64,000 bases of DNA from an uncultured Acidobacteriota bacterium. Its GTDB lineage: Bacteria; Acidobacteriota; Terriglobia; Bryobacterales; Bryobacteraceae. A program made the translations under genes and the position numbers. Location of the stretch: contig CADECY010000036.1 of assembly GCA_902825945.1 (NCBI GenBank), forward strand, positions 1 to 64,000, in the 5' to 3' direction. The first letter of the stretch is position 1; every line of letters starts with the position of its first letter. The notes beneath the pieces were generated by a model that did not search any database, was not told the origin of the DNA, and saw nothing but the letters and a program-made list of their open reading frames with translations. Below, in pieces: positions 33,324 through 42,316 of the stretch.

Positions 33324-34268
33324 ATGCCGAAGAAGGGACCGGAATTGGTGGACCAGACCGCGAAGCTGATCGCGGAACTCGATATCGAGGGTCTGCTCGA
33401 GTTGATGGGGATCGACCCCGGCGCGGAGATCCTCGAGAGCGAGCCGGTGCAGCGCGAGTTGACGCTCCCGCAGATGCGCATGGACCATGCGTCGCGGCTG
33501 ACGCTGCGCGGGGTCGAGGGAAAGGTAATCCACGTGATCGAGTTCCTGGGGCGCTGGGCTGATGACGCTGGAGAGCGAGCGCGGCTGTACGGTCGCGCTG
33601 TTGAGGTGAAGTATCAGCTTCCGGTGAACTGCGTGGTGGCGCCGTTGACGGCTCGCGGGGCTCCACCGCGGATTCCGAGAGTGCACAGCTACGGTCCGTT
33701 GGACCGCCACCGGTTCCGCTATGACGTGTTCATGCCCTGGCGGATCTCGGCCCGGCGGATTCTGTCGATGGGCCGGCCGCAGTTGTACCCGCTGATCGCT
33801 TTGGCACGGCACAGCTGGAAGGAACTGGTGGAAGCGAAGCGGCGGCTGGGCGGGCGGGAGAATGCCGAGATCCAGCGGCGACTGATGACGTTCGCGACCC
33901 TATACTATACTCGGGATGAGATCCTCGAGATCTTCGGGGAGGGCAATTCTATGATCATGGAAGAGATCGTCAAGGAATCTCCAGTCTTGCAGGAGATCAT
34001 GCAGGAGATGATGCAGGAGTCCGTGGCTCGGGCCCATGCCAAGGGCGTAGAGTCTGGGCGACGTACATGGATGCGCAAAGGGCGAGTCGAGCAGGCGCGC
34101 GAGATGCTGCGGAGCTGCCTCGCCGATCAGTTCCCCGAACTCGTGGCGATGCCCGAGATCGACCGTCTCAATGCGGACGAAGCCAAGAACGTGCTGGTTC
34201 AGGTGATCAAAGCGAAGTCGGCGAAGTCCGCTCGCGAGATCATTCGCAAGGCTACCGCGCGGACTTGA
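33324..34268 (+). CDS. Rpn/PD-(D/E)XK-like protein 1
   Basis: The 314-residue protein has a PD-(D/E)XK-nuclease-like core: MDHASRLTLRGVEGKVIHVIEFLGRWADDAGERARLYGRAVEVKYQLPVNCV, as in Rpn recombination-promoting nuclease/putative transposase families, where the second position is usually EFQ and here is EFL. A helical region and a charged, coiled tail (MEEIVKESPVLQEIMQEMMQESVARAHAKGVESGRR) follow. Residual nuclease activity is doubtful. A related gene is at 46435. It ends 17 bases inside the convergent hydrolase gene. Confidence 0.6.
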   Translation: MPKKGPELVDQTAKLIAELDIEGLLELMGIDPGAEILESEPVQRELTLPQMRMDHASRLTLRGVEGKVIHVIEFLGRWADDAGERARLYGRAVEVKYQLPVNCVVAPLTARGAPPRIPRVHSYGPLDRHRFRYDVFMPWRISARRILSMGRPQLYPLIALARHSWKELVEAKRRLGGRENAEIQRRLMTFATLYYTRDEILEIFGEGNSMIMEEIVKESPVLQEIMQEMMQESVARAHAKGVESGRRTWMRKGRVEQAREMLRSCLADQFPELVAMPEIDRLNADEAKNVLVQVIKAKSAKSAREIIRKATART

Positions 34269-36213
34269 AATTCAACTGCTGGTCGAGAAACGGATAGGCC
34301 TCCGCACCATCGATCCGGTGCGGACCATCGAACCGCGCCACGCGCCCCTTGCTCGCGATCCCGAGCTTCTTGAACGGCTCGAGCGCCTGATCGATTTCGC
34401 GATCAGCCGCCCAGCGTGGTTCGATCACGATCCCATCCGTGTCGCCCATCTCGACCATGAAGGCGCGAGGTGCGATGAGTGTCGCCAGATCCGAATGGTC
34501 GAAGCCGTTCAACATTCCGAAATTGTACTGGTCTTCGACATTGGCGTAGTGCGGATAGGCGGTGCCCATCGTCAAGTCGGTGGTCTTCGCGGTCCAGTCA
34601 TTGAAGTGACCGCTACAAATAACGGCCTTGAATCTCGGTACGCCCGGTCCGGTCCAGATCGCGGTGAAGCCGCCGTAGGAAAGCCCATAGAACGCGAAGC
34701 GGTCACGATCGACGAACGGCAGTGTCTGGAGGAAATCGATCGCCCGGTTGAACTTGGCGACATCCATGCCCGCCGGTGTCATGCCGACCGGATGTCCGCG
34801 GCGAATCAACTTTTGCCGCTCGGCGTTATCCTGCGTGGCGATCATCACCGCGAAAACGATGTAGCCGCGTTCGACGAGCCGCAGGCCGAACTTGGAGTAT
34901 TCGGCTCGCGCCTTGGGATCGAGTCCGATCGAATCCTCGGGCTTGCCAGCGAGACCGTGCGACACGAAGACCACCGGCCTGCGTTCGCCCGGTTTGATGC
35001 CTTTCGGCACACACAGGATTCCGTACGAATGGACGTTGTCGTAGAGCTTCACCTGTAAGCGGTATCCGGTAAACCCAGGCTCGTCGTAGACACGAACGCT
35101 CTTCGCCGTCACCGGACCCGAAGGCGGCGGATAGACGCCCACCATGTCGAAGTAGGCTTCGCGCTTCGATGCGAGCGATGTCTCGTAGGCGGCAGGCGAA
35201 GAGAAGTCCGGCTTCCACTTGGCATCGCGCTTGCGCCAGGATTCGAGTGCCATGTTGCGGTAGTAGGATTCCCATTGGCGGAACTGATGACTGGCAATCG
35301 TTGCCGCGCGTTCGGGGTCAAGCCGGACGGTCCAACTGGCTGGCGCCTGCGGGACAGGCGGCATCTCGCGCGGCTGCACCAAGGTGGCCAGATCCTCTGG
35401 CGCGAACTTCGCGCGCAGTTTCCACAGCAAGCGGTCCGGCGGAAGATCCCACTCCGGCGTCCCCTTGGCATTGTCACGCGTGAAGACCGCATCGAATCGA
35501 TTGTCGAGCGCGGCGGCGAGCATCGCCGTCTGCGCGCCTTGCCCGATTCCCGCGACCCACATCCGGCCATCGACATTCGGCCGCGACCGCAGCCAGTCCG
35601 CCGCCGCGAGCACCTGTTGGACCTCGCTTCCGATCACATGCCGGCCGGTCTGGTAGGCGAGACGCATCAGCCATTGGCGATCCTCGAGCCACACCTGGCC
35701 AAAGGCCCGCCGCTGCGTAAAGAACGGCACGAACACGACTCGTTCGGCTTGCGTTCCGCCATACTTGGCTACGAACTCCGCGACCGAAGCCGTCGCATCG
35801 GGAATCGCAATCGCAGCCGGATACTTGCCCGGCGTCACCGGTTCGAGCAGAACTCCGTAGAGGCGGACGAGTGCTCCCGAGAAGCCAGCCGTGGGTCCGA
35901 TCGAACCGATTCGCAGGATCGGCCATTGCACATAGGACGCGCGGATGCCCGCCGCTTCCCCGATGGTTTCGATCACCGGCTCCGGCTTGCGAAACTCGTC
36001 GAGGGCACCGATCGCCTCGCGGATCGCAGGCTTGATCGCCGCGGCATCCACGGGTCCAGGCTTCTTCCAACGGCTTTCGTAGAAGGCACGCAGTTCGCCG
36101 TATTGCTCGGCCACGATGTCGCTGGGAAAGTCCCACCGCGTGGTATTCGGAAGGATTTCGGGGCTCTGAGCCCACAGGAATGGACCGGCGAGCAGCAAGG
36201 GCAGAAAACGCAT
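34252..36213 (-). CDS. Exported tandem alpha/beta hydrolase with one degenerate site
   Basis: The 653-residue protein has a signal peptide (MRFLPLLLAGPFLWAQ) and two alpha/beta-hydrolase halves. In the first (about 100 to 290) the nucleophile elbow is MWVAGIGQGAQTA, with Gln where Ser is expected. The second (about 380 to 630) has RFAFYGLSYGGFTAIW with an intact G-x-S-x-G, an Asp in GDTDGIVIEP, and a likely catalytic His in FDGPHRIDG. This is like acetyl xylan/dienelactone hydrolase-type esterases, and the first half may be structural. Probably degrades plant or microbial polysaccharide esters in the periplasm. Its end overlaps the convergent Rpn-like gene. Confidence 0.8.
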   Translation of the reverse strand: MRFLPLLLAGPFLWAQSPEILPNTTRWDFPSDIVAEQYGELRAFYESRWKKPGPVDAAAIKPAIREAIGALDEFRKPEPVIETIGEAAGIRASYVQWPILRIGSIGPTAGFSGALVRLYGVLLEPVTPGKYPAAIAIPDATASVAEFVAKYGGTQAERVVFVPFFTQRRAFGQVWLEDRQWLMRLAYQTGRHVIGSEVQQVLAAADWLRSRPNVDGRMWVAGIGQGAQTAMLAAALDNRFDAVFTRDNAKGTPEWDLPPDRLLWKLRAKFAPEDLATLVQPREMPPVPQAPASWTVRLDPERAATIASHQFRQWESYYRNMALESWRKRDAKWKPDFSSPAAYETSLASKREAYFDMVGVYPPPSGPVTAKSVRVYDEPGFTGYRLQVKLYDNVHSYGILCVPKGIKPGERRPVVFVSHGLAGKPEDSIGLDPKARAEYSKFGLRLVERGYIVFAVMIATQDNAERQKLIRRGHPVGMTPAGMDVAKFNRAIDFLQTLPFVDRDRFAFYGLSYGGFTAIWTGPGVPRFKAVICSGHFNDWTAKTTDLTMGTAYPHYANVEDQYNFGMLNGFDHSDLATLIAPRAFMVEMGDTDGIVIEPRWAADREIDQALEPFKKLGIASKGRVARFDGPHRIDGAEAYPFLDQQLNFKSAR

Positions 36214-36240
36214 ATTCCTCTACGATACACGCGACCTGCG

Positions 36241-36786
36241 TCAGTCAGGAAAATCGATGAAGCGAGGAGCGATCGCCTCCGACATCCAGACGGTATCGTT
36301 GCTCGCGTAGAACTTGACGCCCGCGGCGAACGCCTCACCGGAGCGAACCCGGAGGAGCACGGGATTGCGGTCCTTGCGAAGCCCGACTTTGGTTGCCGTC
36401 TCGCGATCAGCGGACAAGTGCACATGATTCCGGCCCATCGGTTTCAGTCCTTCCTTGCGAATCATGCGCACGATGCTCGCGGCCGTTCCGTGGAATAGGA
36501 GAGCGGGCGGCCGCGCCGGTGAACCCGGATCCTCGATCTCCGTCGAGTGGCCGTATCGCGCGCGGATGCGCCCGCCTGCAATCTCGAATCGCACCTTGTC
36601 CGATTGCCGCAGCACCTCTGAGATGTCGGTCAGCGATGCGTGCGAGAAGCGTTGCTGCTTGCGGGCAATGCCCGCGAGCAGCGCATCCACGTCGACCCAG
36701 CCCGACGGGTCGAGCGTCAGACCGTACCGTTCCGGATCATGGCGGAGCGCGTGCGAGATCGCCTTGCTGAATCGGACGTAGTCCAT
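36241..36786 (-). CDS. kptA: RNA 2'-phosphotransferase (Tpt1/KptA family)
   Basis: The 181-residue protein begins MDYVRFSKAISHALRHDPE, the typical KptA/Tpt1 N-terminus with the RHxP-type motif. Further landmarks are GWVDVDALLAGI, LLFHGTAASIVRMIRKEGLKPMGRNHVHLS and KVGLRKDRNPVLLRV. The family transfers an internal RNA 2'-phosphate to NAD, making ADP-ribose 1'',2''-cyclic phosphate; in bacteria its target is unclear because tRNA introns are rare. An ATG at 36822 is an alternative but lies across the divergent gene's start. Confidence 0.88.
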   Translation of the reverse strand: MDYVRFSKAISHALRHDPERYGLTLDPSGWVDVDALLAGIARKQQRFSHASLTDISEVLRQSDKVRFEIAGGRIRARYGHSTEIEDPGSPARPPALLFHGTAASIVRMIRKEGLKPMGRNHVHLSADRETATKVGLRKDRNPVLLRVRSGEAFAAGVKFYASNDTVWMSEAIAPRFIDFPD

Positions 36787-36815
36787 TGGAGATTCGTCTC
36801 GGATAACATGGTCGC

Positions 36816-37997
36816 ATGACACGCAGAACCCTGCTTTCCACCGCCGCCGCTTTGCCGGCCGCCGCGCAATCCACGTCCAGCCGCAAGAAGGTCAACGTCG
36901 GAATCGTTGGCGGAGGTTTCGGGTCGAGCTTTCATTGGCATCTCGATCCGGGCTGTACGGTCGCCGCTGTCTGCGATATCCGGCCGGACCGGTTGCAACG
37001 GCTGGGCGAAGTCTATCGATGCGGGAATTCGTATAAGGAGTTCCGCGCCATGCTGAAGCATCCGGGGCTCGATGCCGTCGGCGTATTCACACCCGCGCCC
37101 CTGCACGCGTGGATGGCGGTTACGGCGATGAAGGCCGGCAAGCATGTCATCAGCGCCGTGCCCGCCGCGATGACGGAAGAGGAACTGGTCGAGATTCTCG
37201 ATACGGTGAAGCGAACCGGGATGAAGTACATGATGGCCGAGACGAGCTACTACCGGCCCGAGATCATCACGTGCCGCGAGTGGGCGCGCGAGGGGCGGTT
37301 CGGCACGATCTTCTACAGCGAGTCCGAGTATCATCACGAGGGCCTGATCCCGCTGATGTACGACGATCGCGGATTTCCGACCTGGCGCCACGGACTGGCG
37401 CCGATGAACTATCCCACTCACTGCACTGGATGCATCGTTCCGGTCACCGGCGAACGGCTGACGGAGGTGACCGCGTATGGCTGGGGCGATGGCCATGAGG
37501 TTCTGAAGACCAACCAGTACAAGAATCCTTTCTGGAGCGAGGTGGCCTTGTTCCGCACCAGCGGCGGCCACTCGTCACGCATCTCGATCGCGTGGCATAT
37601 CGCGGCGGGCGGTACCGAGCGCGCGTTGTTCTACGGCGACCGGATGAGCTATGTCATGCAGCGGCCGGAAGGTTCTCCGAACACCGTCTTTCGAATCGCC
37701 AAGGATGGTCAGACGCAGATCGACGAGAACGGATATCCGGAAGGCAAGATGGAGCGCGAGAAGTTCACGCAGCCGGATCATCTCGAGCGGTTACCCGAAG
37801 CGATGCGCGTGAAAAGCGGACACGGCGGGTCGCACACGTTTCTCACCCACGAATTCGTTTCGGCGATCCAGGAAGACCGGCATCCGTCGGTCAATATCTG
37901 GGAGGCGATTGCCTATACACTGCCGGGGATCGTGGCACATCAGTCGGCTTTGAAGGATGGGGAGCGGCTGAAGATCAAGGATTACGGCAAGGCGTGA
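36816..37997 (+). CDS. Gfo/Idh/MocA-family oxidoreductase, Tat-exported
   Basis: 393 residues starting with a Tat-like signal (MTRRTLLSTAAALPAAAQ). The NAD(P)-binding Rossmann region is NVGIVGGGFGSSFHWHL and AVCDIRPDRLQRLGEVY, followed by FTPAPLHAWMAVTAMKAGKHVISAVPAAMTEEE. The canonical EKP motif of this family is absent (KHVISAVP), so the usual catalytic Lys is missing. A C-terminal beta-sheet domain follows. Enzymes of this family act on sugars and cyclitols. It is divergent from the phosphotransferase gene with a 29-base spacer holding an ATAACAT hexamer. Confidence 0.82.
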   Translation: MTRRTLLSTAAALPAAAQSTSSRKKVNVGIVGGGFGSSFHWHLDPGCTVAAVCDIRPDRLQRLGEVYRCGNSYKEFRAMLKHPGLDAVGVFTPAPLHAWMAVTAMKAGKHVISAVPAAMTEEELVEILDTVKRTGMKYMMAETSYYRPEIITCREWAREGRFGTIFYSESEYHHEGLIPLMYDDRGFPTWRHGLAPMNYPTHCTGCIVPVTGERLTEVTAYGWGDGHEVLKTNQYKNPFWSEVALFRTSGGHSSRISIAWHIAAGGTERALFYGDRMSYVMQRPEGSPNTVFRIAKDGQTQIDENGYPEGKMEREKFTQPDHLERLPEAMRVKSGHGGSHTFLTHEFVSAIQEDRHPSVNIWEAIAYTLPGIVAHQSALKDGERLKIKDYGKA

Positions 37998-38013
37998 TCT
38001 GAAATCGGCGATA

Positions 38014-41000
38014 GTGTTAGTAGTGACACTCCGATTTGGCCGAGTAGTAATCCCACTCCTCTTGTCCGCCATGAGGGCGTTTGGCGCGCCGCTGGATTGC
38101 GCAGCGCAAACCGGGCCAACACACACGATGCGCGCGACTGGTTTCGCGGAACTGGCCGCCGATATCGTGATCGTGTGCCACGGCGGCACGCCGGCTGCTG
38201 CCGGGGCACCGTTGCGCCAACGTGTCCTGACCGTGACCGCACTCGATGACGTTGACATCACGTCGAAGGACTTGGCAGTGGTTCAAGGCCGGATTTGGAC
38301 GGAGGCGTTTCTTTTCGTTGACGAGCCTGTTCCCAGCGGATTTTTCGTATGCTCCGCTTCAGACGGGATCTGCGGCGGAATCGGAAGCGGGAACGGCATA
38401 GGCGTCTATTCGGTCTCCGCAAGGAATGCTTACCAGGGCCGCCGAGTTGCGCCAAACGCAGTTGAGTTCTTCCTTGCCTGGGACGATCCTGGGGACCTCA
38501 CTTCCCGCATCATTCGTTTGGTTAACGTCCGAACCAACCCCAGCCGCCTTTCCGTCCGGCAAGCGGCGAACGTCCGAGTGCAGGTACGGTGGGATGGTCC
38601 GGAGATCCTTCACTCGCGCGAAATCGTTGCCGGATTCGCGCAAGAGCCGATGGACTTGTCGACTCCTTCGTTGCCGTTGTTGCCGAGCGGAGCAACGATT
38701 CGGCGGAGTCTGGGATCGGTTCGCGTAATTGAGCGATTCGCATCTGCCTGGAGGCGGCGAACAATCCGCCTGCCCCTTGGAGACACGGACCCGAGGGTCG
38801 CCCATCTGTCTCCTGTGCCGACCGTACCTCAGTCGCTGCTGGGTGTCATCTACGGCACCGAAACCGGATTTCATTGGACGCGCTCAGGCGCAATCAACGA
38901 TCCGTTCCTCACCATCTCCGGAGGAAACCCCGATGACATCGGCTTGGCTGCGACTGGTACGAGGATCATGGTCCGATTCTCCTCAATACCGGGTGGCACC
39001 GCGCTGTGGGTTCCCGGCCGGCTCCCTGTGCGCTCCCTCGGTTCTGGCACGAGAAACGGAACCGCGACCTTGATCACGTCCGCCGGACGGGGCACGGGAC
39101 CGTTCGTAGATGCGCCCTTGCAGCCAGACGGTTTCGCGGAATTGACGGTTACTGGCGGACAAGCCACAGCAATCTGGGAGATCGTCAATAGCTCGTTTGT
39201 CGATCTCGAAGACCTCCAGATCGAAGTGCTGGCGCGTTACCCGGCGTCGTCGCCTCCGATCCTCGTCGAAGCCTTCCTCGCCCCCGCGCGTCTCAACGGC
39301 TCGACTCAGGTGCCCGCCTTCGCGATCCCCGGCGGAACCAGCCAGAACTGCTCCTACTCGATCCGGGCATTGCCGAACCCGATCCCCGCGACCGGCGGGC
39401 TCGTTGAACTCGATGTCGATACGAGTCCAGGCTGCGGTTGGAGTCCGTCGCTTTCGTCCGGGCCGTGGATCCGGTTCGACTCCTCACGCGGATACTTTCA
39501 AGGCAAGGGTATCGTGCGCTTCGCCGCTGACGAGAATCCCGGTGCGGCACGCTCGGCGACCGTGCAGATTCAGGGACGGCAGGTGACGCTGACGCAAGGC
39601 GGCGCGGGAGTCTCCCTGCCAGTGCCTTTGATCAACTCGCCAGCGGAGGCGCAGGTCGTGTCGTCATCCGCCGTGACGCTCGGCTGGCAAGCGGTGCCCG
39701 GAGCAACAGGATACTCGGTGTGGGTAAATGGGCCCCGCGGGGATGCGGCGAACGCGGCGGTTCCATCGTCCAGCAACTCCGTCGTCGTGAGCCTGCCGCC
39801 GGGCCGATATCAGGCGCGCGTCCGCGCTTGCTCGGGAGGATACTCGGACGACCGCTGCGGACCCTATTCGCAACGGAGCTTCAGCGTGGTTCCTGGGCAA
39901 ACACCCACCGGCACAGTAACCGTCGTCGCGCCAGCGGACGCTGCCGAAATTACGTCCTCGACGAACGAGTTTCGGTGGCAAGCGCTACCGGGCGCCGTTT
40001 GGTATCGAGTTGCGATCACCGACGGCAACCGTCCCGTGGCATCCGTTCGCGTGGATGCTCCGGCGACATCCACGATTCTCACCCTCCCGTCGAGTTTCAA
40101 CTACCGGCTGAAGGTCTCGCCTTGCGCCGCGGCATGCTCCGATGCAGGGGTTCCGACACCCTTTCGTGTCCAACTCGCCGCGGTTCCGTCCGCGAGTCCC
40201 ATCGTCACCCGAGCGGATGTCAGCGGCGGCAACCAACTCGACGTCGCGTGGAACCCTCTGCCCAACGCGGACCTCTACCAAATCCAAGTGGTGCAACCGA
40301 ACACCGGACCGGGCGGAGGCGCACTGACCGTTGCCGCTCGACAAGTCTCCACCACATCGCTACGCATCGGTGTCCCCGCTGGACCCGCCTCCGTCCTGGT
40401 CGCAGCCTGCAACGCCGACGGGTGCGGTCCGTTCAGCATCCCCGCACCAATCAATCCCTCCGGGCCGAATCCATCGTTGCCAACGATCGGAACTCCGATG
40501 GCCGGAGTCCTTTCCCAGGGTCCCACCGTGTTGTTCAGTTGGAATCGAGTGGCCGGAGACAACGGGACCAACACCACCTACCGGCTCTACGTCGCAGACT
40601 TGTCGCGTTCAGTCACCGCCGCCGATGTGTATACGGCCGCCAACTTCGCGGCGGTGCAGCTGCAGACCGATGGACGGCGATACGATGCCGTGGTTGTTGC
40701 GAACCCCGGATCGCCGGGTCAAGCAGTGGGTCCGCCCACTGGATTCCAACTGGCGGGATCGAGCCCGTTCGCTCCTACGCTGGTGAGTCCGGGGCATGAT
40801 AGCTCAGTACCGCAAGGAGTGGTCCGCTTGGGTTGGGGGCCGTTCGCGGGCGGGCCCTATCACTACTTCGTGACTGCGACTGGTGGATCGCCTTCGTTCT
40901 CCGGCATGTCGGATGGATCGTTCGTCGAACTTCCGCTGAACGCGGTGAACGGCCAGCCGACACGTTATAGCGCGGTGATTCGGGGCTGTTCGCTCGACGA

Positions 41001-41109
41001 CTACGCGTCTTTGTGGGCGAACTGCCGTGCTGCGTCGGATTTCTATTGGAACGCTTGGTCGAACACAGCGGGCGGTTCCGGTGTCACCAACTTCACGGTG
41101 CTGCCATAA
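38014..41109 (+). CDS. Large exported protein with BACON-like and Fn3-like domains
   Basis: From the GTG at 38014 the protein is 1031 residues with a signal peptide ending near FGA (TLRFGRVVIPLLLSAMRAFGA). The first about 430 residues are unrecognised beta structure. At about 450 to 530 is a BACON-like domain: CSYSIRALPNPIPATGGLVELDVDTSPGCGWSPSL, then FDSSRGYFQGKGIVRFAADENPGAARSATVQIQG. Three to five fibronectin-like repeats follow (SPAEAQVVSSSAVTLGWQAVPGATGYSVWV, VAPADAAEITSSTNEFRWQALPGAVWYRVAI), with Cys pairs. It is likely a surface or secreted binding protein. A GTG at 38023 is an alternative start. Confidence 0.75.
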   Translation: MLVVTLRFGRVVIPLLLSAMRAFGAPLDCAAQTGPTHTMRATGFAELAADIVIVCHGGTPAAAGAPLRQRVLTVTALDDVDITSKDLAVVQGRIWTEAFLFVDEPVPSGFFVCSASDGICGGIGSGNGIGVYSVSARNAYQGRRVAPNAVEFFLAWDDPGDLTSRIIRLVNVRTNPSRLSVRQAANVRVQVRWDGPEILHSREIVAGFAQEPMDLSTPSLPLLPSGATIRRSLGSVRVIERFASAWRRRTIRLPLGDTDPRVAHLSPVPTVPQSLLGVIYGTETGFHWTRSGAINDPFLTISGGNPDDIGLAATGTRIMVRFSSIPGGTALWVPGRLPVRSLGSGTRNGTATLITSAGRGTGPFVDAPLQPDGFAELTVTGGQATAIWEIVNSSFVDLEDLQIEVLARYPASSPPILVEAFLAPARLNGSTQVPAFAIPGGTSQNCSYSIRALPNPIPATGGLVELDVDTSPGCGWSPSLSSGPWIRFDSSRGYFQGKGIVRFAADENPGAARSATVQIQGRQVTLTQGGAGVSLPVPLINSPAEAQVVSSSAVTLGWQAVPGATGYSVWVNGPRGDAANAAVPSSSNSVVVSLPPGRYQARVRACSGGYSDDRCGPYSQRSFSVVPGQTPTGTVTVVAPADAAEITSSTNEFRWQALPGAVWYRVAITDGNRPVASVRVDAPATSTILTLPSSFNYRLKVSPCAAACSDAGVPTPFRVQLAAVPSASPIVTRADVSGGNQLDVAWNPLPNADLYQIQVVQPNTGPGGGALTVAARQVSTTSLRIGVPAGPASVLVAACNADGCGPFSIPAPINPSGPNPSLPTIGTPMAGVLSQGPTVLFSWNRVAGDNGTNTTYRLYVADLSRSVTAADVYTAANFAAVQLQTDGRRYDAVVVANPGSPGQAVGPPTGFQLAGSSPFAPTLVSPGHDSSVPQGVVRLGWGPFAGGPYHYFVTATGGSPSFSGMSDGSFVELPLNAVNGQPTRYSAVIRGCSLDDYASLWANCRAASDFYWNAWSNTAGGSGVTNFTVLP

Positions 41110-41116
41110 TCAACGA

Positions 41117-42295
41117 ATGGTCCGGTTTCTTGCGACACTCGTCATCCTGTTTCAGTTCTCCGTATTCGCCCAGAAGAAGGCAATCCGTCCGCCGAAGCCC
41201 GGTGGTGGGCCGTACAGTTCCGGTATCGAATCCGGCGATCTCGTCTACGTGTCGGGCCATGTCGGCCCCGAACCCGGCGGCGGATTCGCGCCGGGCGACA
41301 TCCGCACCCAGACGCGGCGTTGCCTCGAACTGGTAGGCAAGGTCCTTGCCGAAGCCGGACTGACGCATGAACATATCGTTTCGACCACGCTCTACCTGAC
41401 GGACATTCGAACGGCCGATGCCGCGGACGCGGCGTGGCGCGAATTCTTCAAGCGCGACTACCCGGCGCGGTCCGACCTCGAATCGCAGCTTCTGATCCCC
41501 GAAGCGCTCGTCGAGGTGAGCGCGGTGGCCGTTAAGGATCTCGCAAAGAAGCGCGTGATTCGCCCGGAGGGTTGGCCGGAGCCGGCGCGCCCGGTCAGCC
41601 ATGCGGTGGAAGCCGTGGGGACTCTCTATTTCTCCGGTCTGCGTCCGGTGGATCCGGTGACGGGCAAACTCGCGGGCGACACGATCCAATCGCAGACCGA
41701 GCAGGTCATGAAGAATCAAGAGGCGATCCTGAAGGCCGCCGGAATGACGTTCGCGGACATGGCGGCCACGAGGATCTATCTGACCGAGCCGCCGGACTAC
41801 GCGGGACTCAACGAGGTCTACCGCAAGTTCGTCTCCGCGCCGCCTCCCGCGCGGGCGACGATTCAAACGGCGCCTGTCGAGGTCGGGCACCTGGTGCAGT
41901 TTCAATCCGTCGCCGTCAAGGGCTCGGGAGAAGGCAGGCCCACTGGCGAAGGAATTACGTCTCCGATCCACAGCTACTCCGTCAAGGCGGGAAGAAAGCT
42001 CTACATCACGGGCATGACCGGGCGGCAGCCGGATGGCAAGTTCGCGCGCGGCGATATTCGCGCGCAGACGCGTCAGGCACTGAAGACGATCGAGGAGCAA
42101 CTCACCCGGCATGGGATGACGTTCGCCGATACGATCGACTCGGTGGTATGGATTCGCGATGGACGGCTCGCCGCGGCGATGAACGAAGTCTATCGGGAGA
42201 TCGTGAAGCCGAATCCGCCGGCCCGAGCGACGGTCCGCATCGCGCCCAGCTCGCCAGAGTCGCTGATCGAGATCATGATGATCGCGTCCAAATGA
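41117..42295 (+). CDS. Exported protein of three tandem RidA domains
   Basis: The 392-residue protein has a signal peptide (MVRFLATLVILFQFSVFA) and three RidA (YjgF/YER057c) domains in a row: about 20 to 140, 145 to 260 and 270 to 390. Each retains the P-A-R of the active region (PARSDLESQLLIP, PARATIQTAPVE, PARATVRIAPSS). RidA deaminates reactive imines, or acts in stress and signalling. Single-domain proteins normally trimerise, so three copies in one chain could mimic a trimer. A signal peptide on RidA is unusual. The gene lies 21 bases before the SoxC-like gene. Confidence 0.85.
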   Translation: MVRFLATLVILFQFSVFAQKKAIRPPKPGGGPYSSGIESGDLVYVSGHVGPEPGGGFAPGDIRTQTRRCLELVGKVLAEAGLTHEHIVSTTLYLTDIRTADAADAAWREFFKRDYPARSDLESQLLIPEALVEVSAVAVKDLAKKRVIRPEGWPEPARPVSHAVEAVGTLYFSGLRPVDPVTGKLAGDTIQSQTEQVMKNQEAILKAAGMTFADMAATRIYLTEPPDYAGLNEVYRKFVSAPPPARATIQTAPVEVGHLVQFQSVAVKGSGEGRPTGEGITSPIHSYSVKAGRKLYITGMTGRQPDGKFARGDIRAQTRQALKTIEEQLTRHGMTFADTIDSVVWIRDGRLAAAMNEVYREIVKPNPPARATVRIAPSSPESLIEIMMIASK

Positions 42296-42316
42296 GAATG
42301 GAGTAAACTATCCTGC

